NCBI RefSeq assembly: GCF_003815675.1
Contig: NZ_CP033918.1
Coordinates: 1,488,001 to 1,552,000 of the forward strand
Origin: Chryseobacterium sp. G0186
GTDB taxonomy: Bacteria; Bacteroidota; Bacteroidia; Flavobacteriales; Weeksellaceae
DNA: 64,000 bases
Direction of reading: 5' to 3'
Shown: in pieces, positions 26,938-35,440 of the stretch
How positions within the stretch are numbered: the stretch's first letter is position 1
How the letters are laid out: each line of letters starts with the position of its first letter
The notes under the pieces: generated by a model
What the model saw: the letters and a program-made list of their open reading frames with translations, nothing else
What the model was told of the DNA's origin: nothing
The model's database searches: none
Position numbers and translations under genes: made by a program

Positions 26938-27096
26938 ATGAAAAACCTAAAGAAACTCGGAAAATCAGAATTGAGAAAAATTAATGGCGGAAATGCCCCT
27001 TCCTGTGAAGTGGGACAAATTGCCTGCCGTCATAAAGCAGAAGATGGCTTCCCTGCATACTGGACCTGCGAACCGGCAGAATATGGATGCAGATAG
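26938..27096 (+). CDS. Double-glycine leader peptide precursor, Cys-rich core (copy 2)
   Basis: 52 residues, a diverged tandem duplicate of the preceding gene: leader MKNLKKLGKSELRKINGG, core with C-x6-C-x13-C-x6-C and the same Trp before the third Cys. The 15 or so bases before both start codons (CAAATTATTAC.TATGAAAAA) are duplicated too. The cores share little beyond Cys, Ala-Cys, Asp-Gly and Trp, as expected for peptides under diversifying selection with a fixed disulphide frame. Same transcript, ended by the hairpin at 27111. Confidence 0.8.
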   Translation: MKNLKKLGKSELRKINGGNAPSCEVGQIACRHKAEDGFPAYWTCEPAEYGCR

Positions 27097-27110
27097 AACC
27101 TAAAATCATA

Positions 27111-27145
27111 AAACCGGTCTTCAGAAATTCTGGAGACCGGTTTCT
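27111..27145 (+). terminator. Terminator of the peptide pair
   Basis: Ten-base stem AAACCGGTCT (27111-27120) / AGACCGGTTT (27134-27143), with TCAGAA/TTCTGG continuing inside. The T-tract after it is short. Confidence 0.75.
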
Positions 27146-27289
27146 TAATAAATAGGTGAAAATTAAATATAAAATAAAGTGAATTATGATGATTAATATG
27201 AATGGTGAATTGTCAATTTTGCTTCATAAGGGAATAAATATGCTGTAAAAAATTACCCGTAAAAGCGCATTCACTCTTCTCCATTTACA

Positions 27290-28351
27290 TTAAAATAATA
27301 CGCCCATACTTTCTGCTGAAAAGTCTAAAAGTTCTTCTACGTTTCCGTCCTTGATCTTTTTAACCCATTGGTGGTCCTGTAAAATAGCACGTCCTACCGC
27401 TACAAGATCAAATTCCTCATTATCAAGCCTTTTAATCAATTCTGTTAGGTCTGTTTTTTCTGTTCCCTGACCTGCAAAAGCATTAAGGAAATCTCCGTTT
27501 AATCCTACAGAACCTACGGTAATGGTTGGCTGCCCGGTAATTTTTTTAGCCCATCCTGCAAAGTTTAAATCAGAACCTTCAAATTCCGGTTCCCAGAAAC
27601 GACGCTGTGAGCAATGGAAAATATCTACTCCAGCTTCTTTTAAAGGTAATAACCAATCTTCCATCTCGTTTGGAGTCAACGCCAATCTGGATTTATAATC
27701 CTGCTGTTTCCATTGAGAAAGACGGATAATAATGGTAAAGTCCTCTCCTACTGCCTGTCTGATTGCTTTTACTACTTCAACGGCAAATTTACTTCTTTCC
27801 TTTAAGGTCTTTCCACCATATTCATCTGTTCTGGTATTGGTTACTTCCCAGAAAAACTGATCAATCAGATAGCCATGTGCTCCATGAATCTCAAGACAGT
27901 CAAAACCTAAGTCTTTTGCAGATTTTGCAGAAGCAGCAAACTGTGCGATGGTATCCTGAATATCTTCGATGGTCATCGTTGAAGCCTTTTCCATCGGGGT
28001 CAAAGGATAGTCTTCTGACATTCTTGTATCTCCTACATGCCAGATCTGTGGTCCCATTTTACCCCCATTCTGATGTACGATATCAATGACGTTTTTCCAG
28101 CCATTTAAAGCCTCAGTTCCGTAGAAATCCGGGATATTCTGCAGGTTCTTTGATCCTGGTCTGTTAATTACTGTTCCTTCAGAAAGGATCAATCCTACTT
28201 CCGAGGCTGCTCTTCTTCCATAGTAGTCTGCTATGCTCTGGGTAGGAACTCCATTATCAGATTGTGCTCTGGTCATAGGAGCCATGACGATTCTATTTTT
28301 AAGCTGCAGATTCTTGTATTGAAACGGTTTAAATAATGATGATGTACTCAT
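27290..28351 (-). CDS. Old-yellow-enzyme family alkene reductase
   Basis: FMN-dependent oxidoreductase of 353 residues, the usual NemA/OYE length. Begins SLFKPFQYKNLQLKNRIVMAPMTRAQ; carries GLILSEGTVI, the substrate-binding and FMN region CLEIHGAHGYLIDQFFW and R-x-S in IIIRLSQW; ends with LVAVGRAILQDHQWVKK. Reduces activated C=C bonds or nitro compounds with NAD(P)H. Divergent from an HxlR regulator, a very common pairing for electrophile-induced OYEs. Confidence 0.93.
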   Translation of the reverse strand: MSTSSLFKPFQYKNLQLKNRIVMAPMTRAQSDNGVPTQSIADYYGRRAASEVGLILSEGTVINRPGSKNLQNIPDFYGTEALNGWKNVIDIVHQNGGKMGPQIWHVGDTRMSEDYPLTPMEKASTMTIEDIQDTIAQFAASAKSAKDLGFDCLEIHGAHGYLIDQFFWEVTNTRTDEYGGKTLKERSKFAVEVVKAIRQAVGEDFTIIIRLSQWKQQDYKSRLALTPNEMEDWLLPLKEAGVDIFHCSQRRFWEPEFEGSDLNFAGWAKKITGQPTITVGSVGLNGDFLNAFAGQGTEKTDLTELIKRLDNEEFDLVAVGRAILQDHQWVKKIKDGNVEELLDFSAESMGVLF

Positions 28352-28374
28352 ATTTAAAATTGTATTTTATAATT

Positions 28375-28471
28375 GTTACACAAAGTAACTAATAATAGTT
28401 CGTTTTTGTATCTTATATCAAAAAAATAGTGGTAACTTCGCAGTAACTTACATTAGTAACATTAAAGTAAC
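28375..28471. promoter_or_regulatory. GTAAC repeat array between OYE and HxlR genes
   Basis: GTTAC (28375) and GTAAC (28385) form an inverted pair (GTTAC-ACAAA-GTAAC). Four more GTAAC start at 28432, 28443, 28456 and 28467, spaced 11, 13 and 11 bases, about one helical turn. Likely HxlR binding sites covering both promoters. Confidence 0.65.
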
Positions 28472-28475
28472 TCCT

Positions 28476-28859
28476 ATGAAAAAGAATGAATTAATGCAAT
28501 ACAGCTGTCCTCTGGGCAAGGCAATGGCTGCACTGGGAAGCAAATGGAAACCTATTATTGTTCTGGTTATCAAGGACCGAAAGCTTCGTTTTGGAGAGCT
28601 TGCAGTGCGCATTAATGTCATCTCCAGAAAGGTATTGACTGATCAGCTACGGGAAATGGAAAGCGATGGACTGATCATCCGTGAAGAGTTTAAGGAACTT
28701 CCTCCAAGAGTGGAATATTCCCTTACAGAAAAGGGATTGGCTCTATTGCCTATTTTATATCTATTAGAGGAATGGGAAGCAAAATATCAGGTGAAAGGAG
28801 CCTATTCAGAAGATTGCATTGAATTGATTAAGGAGAAAGCGAAAACAGTGAATATCTAA
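28476..28859 (+). CDS. HxlR-family transcriptional regulator
   Basis: 127-residue winged-helix regulator with the HxlR signature CPLGKAMAALGSKWKPIIVLVI at the N-terminus, helix-turn-helix RKVLTDQLREMESDGLIIREEF and wing PPRVEYSLTEKGLALLPIL. Cys11 sits where redox or electrophile-sensing HxlR proteins have their reactive Cys. It should control itself and the divergent reductase through the GTAAC repeats. Start ATG 28476 follows the last repeat by only 4 bases, so binding there could also block translation or transcript start. Confidence 0.93.
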   Translation: MKKNELMQYSCPLGKAMAALGSKWKPIIVLVIKDRKLRFGELAVRINVISRKVLTDQLREMESDGLIIREEFKELPPRVEYSLTEKGLALLPILYLLEEWEAKYQVKGAYSEDCIELIKEKAKTVNI

Positions 28860-28883
28860 TTATTACTTATAAAATAACTTCTA

Positions 28884-29174
28884 TCAGGTTTTAGGATTAT
28901 TTTTTATAAATAATGATAAAATAATAAATGTAGTAAGAAACATGACGAACTGCATTACAAAAACAATCCATAAAATTTCAGAATCGGCATACCTAAAACC
29001 ACAACTTAGGATTGATACCGGAAATGTTACAAATAAAGCATACGTACCCCAGTCTCCATATAAAGGATCACTGGGATAGATTGAACATACTGCCAAAGTT
29101 CCAATTCCGACATAAAATAAAGAAATCAGCAGGGCTATTTTTCTGATCTTTAAAAATGATATAATTCCCTTCAT
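28884..29174 (-). CDS. Small inner-membrane protein of unknown function
   Basis: 96 residues with three clear membrane segments (IALLISLFYVGIGTLAVCSIY, ALFVTFPVSILSCGF, IVFVMQFVMFLTTFIILSLFI) and a short polar loop DPLYGDWGTY. No family recognised. Starts 20 bases after the methyltransferase-like gene stop, so the two are probably co-transcribed. Confidence 0.65.
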   Translation of the reverse strand: MKGIISFLKIRKIALLISLFYVGIGTLAVCSIYPSDPLYGDWGTYALFVTFPVSILSCGFRYADSEILWIVFVMQFVMFLTTFIILSLFIKNNPKT

Positions 29175-29194
29175 TTATACTAGTATCATGACAT

Positions 29195-29932
29195 TTAATC
29201 TTTCTTTATCACCAGCATATTTGCAAAAGGCGTCACCTTTTTATTCTTTACTATGTTCAATCCTGATGGGGAAATAGAGTTTTTCCATTGTTTCCAACTC
29301 AAAAAATGAAAAGCTCCGATATTAAAGAATATAAAGTTGGTAGTATCTCTAAATTGCTCTGAAACAATAATTAATCCTCCTTTCTTCAAAATTCTTTTGG
29401 CTTCTTTAAAAAACAAAACCCTCTTCTGATGATCTAAAACTTCATGAAGAGTGGTAACCGCAAGAATTACATCCTGAGATTCGTCTTCAAAAGGCAACGT
29501 ATCTACGGAAATCTTTATTTCCTTGGGATGTGGAGGGAACATTTTCTTGGAAACCTCAATCCCCCTTTCATGTTCATGTCTGTTGCCGTAAATATCGCAG
29601 ACCGTTACCTTTATATGAGGACACTTTTCTTCCAGTCTTCTAGACAGAGGATCAAAACTGGCATGAATAAGAACCACATTTTCAATCGTATCCCAGTTAA
29701 TGGTATCTTCCAAATCATTCAATTCATAGAGGTCAGAACGATCATAAAGCCAATAGGATGCGGTAAGAGACGCTATTATATTGACGATAATCAGTGCACT
29801 CAAAAGTCTTAACAATAAGATAAAAATATCAGAATGAAGCTTAAAAGACCCTATAAAAAGAAGAATGGAAACAAGTACACCAAGCAGGATTTTTTTATAG
29901 TTGAAGAGAATAACTAATCTGGTAATTTTCAT
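29195..29932 (-). CDS. Membrane-anchored class I SAM-dependent methyltransferase
   Basis: 245 residues from ATG 29932. A longer frame to 30070 adds an unlikely basic prefix and crowds the divergent gene. Two N-terminal membrane helices (ILLGVLVSILLFIGSF, LLLRLLSALIIVNIIASL) are followed by a methyltransferase-like fold: ENVVLIHASFDPLSRRL, VCDIYGNRHE, VDTLPFEDESQDVILAVTTLHEVLDHQKRVLFFKEAKRILKKGGLIIVSE, the last being the typical motif IV/V region. The SAM-binding GxGxG loop is not classical. Substrate unknown; possibly quinone or lipid at the membrane. Confidence 0.75.
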   Translation of the reverse strand: MKITRLVILFNYKKILLGVLVSILLFIGSFKLHSDIFILLLRLLSALIIVNIIASLTASYWLYDRSDLYELNDLEDTINWDTIENVVLIHASFDPLSRRLEEKCPHIKVTVCDIYGNRHEHERGIEVSKKMFPPHPKEIKISVDTLPFEDESQDVILAVTTLHEVLDHQKRVLFFKEAKRILKKGGLIIVSEQFRDTTNFIFFNIGAFHFLSWKQWKNSISPSGLNIVKNKKVTPFANMLVIKKD

Positions 29933-30090
29933 GGTAGTTTTGATAGGTCTGATTTTCAAATGTACAAACTTCTGACGCAATATTTTCACTTTATTTAAAA
30001 AGGTACTTTCAAAAGGGTAAGTATAATACGAAAAGGTAAGTATATAGCTCCGGAACTGTTTCTGATGCAACTTTGCAGAAATTTTTCAAT

Positions 30091-30510
30091 ATGAATTACA
30101 AAGAAATTTCAAAGGAAACGATTGGCCATTTGTATAAGGCACACACCAGCATCAGAAAATCAGGTATTGATGAGAAACTTATTGCCCTGGCGGAATTGCG
30201 TGTATCTCAAATCAATGGCTGTGCCTACTGTTGCAGCTACCACGCTAAAGAACTTCTTGATTTCGGCTTTGAACAGGACGCCATTAACAGGCTTCCGGGA
30301 TGGAAGCATACCAACGTCTTCGATTCACAACAAAAGCTGGTTTTAAGCTGGGCTGAAGCCATACTGTATAACCATGATGACTGGCATGAGATAAAGGAAA
30401 AATTATCTTCATATTTTACAGAAAGGGAAATTGTGGAATTAACGGCTAGTATTACTTTAATGAGTGCTTTGAATAAATTACGAATCACATTGGCTGAAGA
30501 AGACAAATAG
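30091..30510 (+). CDS. AhpD-like carboxymuconolactone decarboxylase family protein
   Basis: 139 residues from ATG 30091 (the TTG at 30073 is less likely). Contains the CMD core with CAYCCSYHAKELLDFG: C44-x2-C47 and His51 form the CxxC-x3-H redox site of AhpD-type peroxidase partners. LSWAEAILYNHDDW and IVELTASITLMSALNKL complete the helical fold. Probably a small thiol-dependent antioxidant enzyme. Divergent from the methyltransferase gene. Confidence 0.88.
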   Translation: MNYKEISKETIGHLYKAHTSIRKSGIDEKLIALAELRVSQINGCAYCCSYHAKELLDFGFEQDAINRLPGWKHTNVFDSQQKLVLSWAEAILYNHDDWHEIKEKLSSYFTEREIVELTASITLMSALNKLRITLAEEDK

Positions 30511-30513
30511 TGA

Positions 30514-30545
30514 AAAGGCTGTCAGTATTTGGCAGCCTTTCATTT
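30514..30545 (+). terminator. Rho-independent terminator
   Basis: Stem AAAGGCTG (30514-30521) / CAGCCTTT (30533-30540), extended by TC/GG inside, starting just past the AhpD-like stop. Confidence 0.7.
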
Positions 30546-30601
30546 TATCAGATGAAGATCATCTTTTTGTACTAAAGAAATTGAATAATCTTCACTCTTT
30601 T

Positions 30602-31408
30602 TTATTCAAAATTAACTCTAAAACTATTTCTAACTCGTGCTATTGTATTTTTATATTTTCCGGGTTTCCAATTAGAATAGTTGGTAAGAATCTCTTGTTT
30701 TGCAATGCTTTCAAGATTATTTTTATACTTTTCATTTTCTTTGAATTCATTTACCCAATTTTCATTTTTTAAATTGGTAATTCTTCCATTCTTTTCAATG
30801 ATGAAACTTATATCCATAAAAAGATGATGATCTCGATCTTCTTTTAATGGGAATCCTGTTTTGATGGTTGGAATATATCCATCTTTTATGAGATTATCTT
30901 CTTTTATAAAGTGTGGCTTATCATTTTCTTCTAAATCATAAATGCTCAAAATCTTACCTTGATCCTTAATTTTTTGAATCATTAGTTTCTCAGCTGCCTG
31001 CTCAATATTCTTACGGAAATCTTTTCCGTAGATTTCTTCCATTCTTGAATCAACAGTAGCTTTATAGCATCCTCGGGTTTGCCCCTCAGTAAATACACAA
31101 CTGTAAGGGTCATACATTATTTCGACTTTTTCTTTTACAGAATATTCTTTAATTTCATTTTCATATGGCTTAGATTTACAGCCAAAACATGAAATAAATA
31201 CATAGATCTTTTGATATTTTTCTAAATCTTTTTCTGCCTTTTCAATATCTTCCTTACAGGTTCTGTCATCAGCTTTTGGGTTTTTAATATAATCACGTAG
31301 AACCTCTTCAGGGCTAGGAATTTTTTCTTCCACCAATTTCACTTCCGGATTTTTATCTTTACAGCATATCATTAATAATAGGAAGAATGTATACAGGATA
31401 ATTTTCAT
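30602..31408 (-). CDS. Lipoprotein with TonB-like C-terminal domain
   Basis: 268 residues. Lipoprotein signal FFLLLMICC (lipid Cys about 15-16), a helical charged region (DDRTCKEDIEKAEKDLEKYQ), a Cys-rich stretch (ISCFGCKSKPY, SCVFTEGQTRGCYK), and a C-terminal part TNYSNWKPGKYKNTIARVRNSFRVNFE resembling the TonB_C signature WKPAK...VRVRFTVPI. Lipid-anchored TonB-like domains recur in Bacteroidota, but this is not a TonB energy transducer since it lacks an inner-membrane anchor plus Pro-rich spacer. Role unknown. Confidence 0.65.
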   Translation of the reverse strand: MKIILYTFFLLLMICCKDKNPEVKLVEEKIPSPEEVLRDYIKNPKADDRTCKEDIEKAEKDLEKYQKIYVFISCFGCKSKPYENEIKEYSVKEKVEIMYDPYSCVFTEGQTRGCYKATVDSRMEEIYGKDFRKNIEQAAEKLMIQKIKDQGKILSIYDLEENDKPHFIKEDNLIKDGYIPTIKTGFPLKEDRDHHLFMDISFIIEKNGRITNLKNENWVNEFKENEKYKNNLESIAKQEILTNYSNWKPGKYKNTIARVRNSFRVNFE

Positions 31409-31474
31409 AATTTATAATAGAAATCAAATGGATATGTTCTGAAATATAAAGAGCAATATACTATTTTTAAACCA

Positions 31475-31509
31475 TAAAAAAGCCGCTTTCATCCTCTGAA
31501 AGCGGCTTT
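31475..31509 (-). terminator. Terminator of the E1 gene
   Basis: Thirteen-base stem (31497-31509 with 31479-31491, AAAGCCGCTTTCA), loop of five, followed on the minus strand by a run of T. Confidence 0.88.
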
Positions 31510-31526
31510 CTATCTTTAATTCCCAA

Positions 31527-33959
31527 TTAGAATATCGCAGGATATTTCTGAGGATTTGTTTCATTAAATAAAGCGTAGATTTTCTCTACCATGTCATCTG
31601 TAGATGGCTTGCTGAAATAATCACCATCACTTGCATAAGCAGGTCTGTGATCATTAGCAGAGATCGTTAACGGATCTGAATCCAAATATCTGAAAGCTTT
31701 TTGCTTTTCAAGGATCTGTTGTAGGATGAATCCTGTTGTTCCTCCTTCTACATCTTCGTCAATTACTACTAATCTGTTGGTTTTCTTAACGCTTTCAGCA
31801 ATTTCGTGAGATAAATCGAAAGGAATTAATGACTGGATATCAATAACTTCTGCAGAAATTCCTAGTTTTTCTAATTCATTAGCGGCTTCAGTTACAATTC
31901 TCCATGTAGAACCGTAAGTGACCAAGGTAACATCTTTTCCTTCTTTTGTCACTTCAATTTTACCTACAGGAACTGTAAATTCACCTAAGTTATCAGGTTG
32001 TTTTTCCTTCAGTCTGTATCCGTTCAAGCATTCTACAATGATCGCCGGCTCGTCTGCCTGAAGCATGGTGTTGTAGAAACCTGCAGCTTTCGTTAAGCTT
32101 CTTGGAACCAGTACTAAAATACCTTTTGAAAGGTTAAGAATTCCCGCCATTGGAGAACCTGAATGCCAGATTCCTTCTAGTCTGTGACCTCTTGTTCTGA
32201 TGATCAACGGAGCTTTCTGACCTCCTTTGGTTCTGTAATGTACAGTTGCCAGATCATCGCTCATTCCCTGTAAACAGTAAAGAACATAGTCCAGATATTG
32301 GATTTCAGCGATAGGTTTTAATCCTCTCATTGCCATACCAATTCCCTGTCCAAGAATTGTAGCTTCACGGATTCCTGTATCAGCGATACGTAGTGCTCCG
32401 TATTTTTCCTGCATTCCTTCCAATCCCTGGTTTACGTCACCGATATTTCCGGTATCTTCACCAAAGATTAATGTCTGAGGATATTTTTCAAAGATTTTAT
32501 CAAAGTTATTTCTGATCACTACTCTTCCGTCTACATCTTCAGAACTGTCGGAGTAAACCGGCTTAACTTCCTTGATGTTTTCAGCCTTCCACTCAGACTG
32601 AGAGTATAGGTGAGAAGAATAATTGTCTTTTTCAATTTCAGAAACTTCGTTGTATTTCTGCATCAATTGGTTTCTTTCCGCAGAGTTTGTTCCTCTTGTT
32701 GCCAATAAAGCTTTTCTGGCTAAATGGAATACATCCTTCTTAGCTTTAGAAACTAATTTATTGAAATGAGTAATATATGTTTCTATTTCAGCATTCTGCC
32801 CTTTAAGATTTTCCACTAAAGGTAATACTGACTGAACTAATTCTGTAATTGCTTTCTGGTAATTCTCCCAGGCTGTTTTTTGTCCTGTCTTGGCTTTCTT
32901 TTTTGCTTCTTCGTCAATAGCATCTAATTCTTCAGCAGTAGCAATGACCTCTTCTTTTCCATCAATTTCGATAGAATAGTTCAGAATCCACTCTCTGAAT
33001 TTTACCAATCCATCAAATTCAGCTTCCCAAGTAAGACGCTCCTCATTTTTATATCTTTCGTGAGATCCTGATGTAGAGTGACCTTGAGGCTGGGTAACAT
33101 CCACAACGTGAACCACTACAGGTACACTTTCTGTTCTTGCAAAATGCTCTGCCTTAGCATAAGCATCCAATAATGCAGGGTAATCCCAAGCTTTCACCTG
33201 AATGATCTCACATCCTTGGTTTTCGCCTTCTTTTCTCTGGAAACCACTTAGCATTTCACTGATATCTGCTTTTGCTCTCTGATTTTTTGTAGGAACGGAA
33301 ATTCCGTATCCATCATCCCAAATTGATACAATCATAGGAACCTGAAGCGCACATGCTGCGTTTAACGTTTCCCAGAAGTGCCCTTCTGCTGTAGAAGCAT
33401 CCCCAATTGTCCCGAAAGCAATTTCGTTACCTTCTCTTGAGAATTTTTCTGATCCTTCAAATTTTACACTTTTATAGATTGTAGAGGCTTGCGCTAATCC
33501 CAATAGTCTAGGCATCTGTCCTGCCGTAGGAGAAATATCTGAAGAAATATTCTTCTGTGCCGTAAGATCTTTCCAGCTTCCGTCTTCATGTAAGCTTCTC
33601 GTTGCAAAGTGTCCGTTCATCTGTCTTCCAGCTGAAGCAGGCTCTCTTTCTACACTTGTATCAGCATACATCTGTGCAAAGAAACTTTCCACTGTTAAGG
33701 CATCTATTGCTAATGCAAAAGTCTGGTCTCTGTAATATCCTGAACGGAAGTCCCCATTTCTGAAAACCTTCGCCATTGCCAGCTGAGGAAGTTCCTTACC
33801 ATCCCCAAAAATTCCGAATTTAGCTTTTCCGGTAAGCACTTCTCTCCTTCCGAGATAAGACATTTCACGAGAAACCCTTCCTAACCTGTAATCTTCAAGT
33901 ATTTGATTTTTAAAATCTTGAAAGGATATTTGCTGTGTTTCAATATAGGTTGTTTGCAT
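31527..33959 (-). CDS. 2-oxoacid dehydrogenase E1, fused alpha and beta subunits
   Basis: 810 residues from ATG 33959 (an upstream TTG 16 codons earlier is rejected). First half is the E1-alpha thiamine-diphosphate domain with the motif GTIGDASTAEGHFWETLNAA and VVHVVDVTQPQGHSTSGSHERYK; a charged linker follows; the second half is E1-beta with IFGEDTGNIGDVNQGL, ADTGIREATILGQGIGMAMRGLKPIAEIQYLDY. Such single-chain fusions are typical in Bacteroidota and act in branched-chain 2-oxoacid oxidation, feeding branched fatty acids. E2 is not adjacent; E3 could be lpdA at 8976. Confidence 0.93.
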   Translation of the reverse strand: MQTTYIETQQISFQDFKNQILEDYRLGRVSREMSYLGRREVLTGKAKFGIFGDGKELPQLAMAKVFRNGDFRSGYYRDQTFALAIDALTVESFFAQMYADTSVEREPASAGRQMNGHFATRSLHEDGSWKDLTAQKNISSDISPTAGQMPRLLGLAQASTIYKSVKFEGSEKFSREGNEIAFGTIGDASTAEGHFWETLNAACALQVPMIVSIWDDGYGISVPTKNQRAKADISEMLSGFQRKEGENQGCEIIQVKAWDYPALLDAYAKAEHFARTESVPVVVHVVDVTQPQGHSTSGSHERYKNEERLTWEAEFDGLVKFREWILNYSIEIDGKEEVIATAEELDAIDEEAKKKAKTGQKTAWENYQKAITELVQSVLPLVENLKGQNAEIETYITHFNKLVSKAKKDVFHLARKALLATRGTNSAERNQLMQKYNEVSEIEKDNYSSHLYSQSEWKAENIKEVKPVYSDSSEDVDGRVVIRNNFDKIFEKYPQTLIFGEDTGNIGDVNQGLEGMQEKYGALRIADTGIREATILGQGIGMAMRGLKPIAEIQYLDYVLYCLQGMSDDLATVHYRTKGGQKAPLIIRTRGHRLEGIWHSGSPMAGILNLSKGILVLVPRSLTKAAGFYNTMLQADEPAIIVECLNGYRLKEKQPDNLGEFTVPVGKIEVTKEGKDVTLVTYGSTWRIVTEAANELEKLGISAEVIDIQSLIPFDLSHEIAESVKKTNRLVVIDEDVEGGTTGFILQQILEKQKAFRYLDSDPLTISANDHRPAYASDGDYFSKPSTDDMVEKIYALFNETNPQKYPAIF

Positions 33960-34092
33960 AGCTAAGTAAAAAAGTTTTTGTTCTTCAAGTATTTTGCTAA
34001 TATACACTTTTTAAATTAATTTTAATTTTTAATAATCTTTATTAAAAATTTGATAATAAAAAAAATTGTGCTTTATTTTGAAAAAAATTGTA

Positions 34093-34389
34093 ATGATGGA
34101 AAAAAAATCACCTCATATTCTGAATGCATCGAGCAATCTTTTGGGATTTTCGCTGATTATCATCACCTCTCTAAAGATCACTAAAATCAGCCACAATACC
34201 TATTTAGACGAATTTGCAGGTGTTGCATCCATCCTTTTTGCATGCAGTTGTTTTTGTTCATTCCTTGCCATCAGAACAAGAAATAAAAAGCGGGAATACA
34301 CGTTTGAGAGTATTGCGGATTATTTATTTTTAATAGCTTTATTTTGTATAGTTCTAGCTGTTGTTATTGTAACCCTGAAAATTATTTAA
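34093..34389 (+). CDS. Small membrane protein of unknown function
   Basis: 98 residues from the ATG at 34093 (a second ATG follows directly; a longer TTG frame to 34066 is less likely). Three hydrophobic segments (LGFSLIIITSL, VASILFACSCFCSFLAI, FLIALFCIVLAVVIVTL). A near-consensus promoter, TTG and about 20 bases then TTATTTTG, precedes it. Converges with the polyprenyl synthase gene with a single base between the stops and no terminator, so the transcripts must overlap. Confidence 0.65.
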   Translation: MMEKKSPHILNASSNLLGFSLIIITSLKITKISHNTYLDEFAGVASILFACSCFCSFLAIRTRNKKREYTFESIADYLFLIALFCIVLAVVIVTLKII

Positions 34390-34390
34390 T

Positions 34391-35368
34391 TTAAAATTTT
34401 CGCTCAATTACATAATCCAGCATACTATGTAAAGATCTTTGTGCTTCAGATTCAGGAAATTCGTTAAGAATATCCTTTGCTTTCTGCTGAAAATCTTTCA
34501 TCACTGTAATCGCGTATTCTAGGCCTCCTGAATTTTTAACAAATTCAATCAGTTCTTTTACTCGTTTAGGGTTATTATTATAACGCTTGATGGTATCGAA
34601 ATAGTATTTTCTATCTTTTTCACCAGCTATTTTAAGGGTATGAATCAAAGGCAGTGTCATTTTCTGTTCTTTAATATCAATTCCTACAGGTTTACCAATG
34701 ACATTGGAGCTTAAATAATCAAAAAGGTCATCCTTAATCTGGAAAGCCATTCCTGTATAGGTTCCGAAATTCTGCATTTTTTTGGCAAGCACTTCGTCTG
34801 TACTGTCGGAAAGTACTCCAATTTCACAGCAAGCTGCAATTAAGGTCGCTGTTTTCTGGCGAATAATTTCATAATAAACATCTTCTGTAATGTCCAGTTT
34901 TCTGGCTTTTTCCAATTGAAGAAGCTCCCCTTCAGACATTTCACGGATGGTTCTTGAAATCACTCCCAGCAAATCATAATCTTTATGGTCTGTAGATAGA
35001 AGTACTGATTTTGATAACAGGTAATCTCCTACTAAAACTGCAATTTTATTTTTCCATAAAGCATTAATGGAGAAAAAATTACGTCGTTTGAAACTTTCAT
35101 CCACGACATCATCGTGCACCAAGGTTGCTGTATGAATTAACTCAATCATGGAAGCTCCACGATAGGTTTTTTCTGTAACATTCCCTACCAGCTTGGCACA
35201 AAGAAATACAAACATAGGACGCATCTGCTTCCCTTTGGTGGTAACAATAAAACGGGTTACTTTATCTAACAAAGGAACTTTACTCTGCATCGATTCATAA
35301 AACTTTTGCTCGAAAAGCTTCATTTCCTCATTGATCGGTTGCTTGATTTCTTCTACGATATTTGCCAC
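34391..35368 (-). CDS. Trans-polyprenyl diphosphate synthase
   Basis: 325-residue all-helical prenyltransferase with both Asp-rich motifs, DDVVD (first) and DDLFD (second), plus GKQMRPMFVFL and GDYLLSK. Chain-elongates FPP/GGPP with IPP, likely making the side chain of menaquinone. Start codon is GTG (35368) giving VANIVEEIKQ; no closer ATG fits. A TATCTTTG -7 box lies at 35413-35406 upstream, on the minus strand. Confidence 0.93.
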   Translation of the reverse strand: MANIVEEIKQPINEEMKLFEQKFYESMQSKVPLLDKVTRFIVTTKGKQMRPMFVFLCAKLVGNVTEKTYRGASMIELIHTATLVHDDVVDESFKRRNFFSINALWKNKIAVLVGDYLLSKSVLLSTDHKDYDLLGVISRTIREMSEGELLQLEKARKLDITEDVYYEIIRQKTATLIAACCEIGVLSDSTDEVLAKKMQNFGTYTGMAFQIKDDLFDYLSSNVIGKPVGIDIKEQKMTLPLIHTLKIAGEKDRKYYFDTIKRYNNNPKRVKELIEFVKNSGGLEYAITVMKDFQQKAKDILNEFPESEAQRSLHSMLDYVIERKF

Positions 35369-35440
35369 AATCTGCGAATGCTGGATGAATAATTATTAAT
35401 TCTCACAAAGATAATTTTTTTCGCTCAATTTTAAGAAAAA

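Noticed and set aside
28375..28471. GTAAC repeats as a CRISPR remnant
   Set aside because: Units of 5 bases at helical spacing, without long repeats or spacers.
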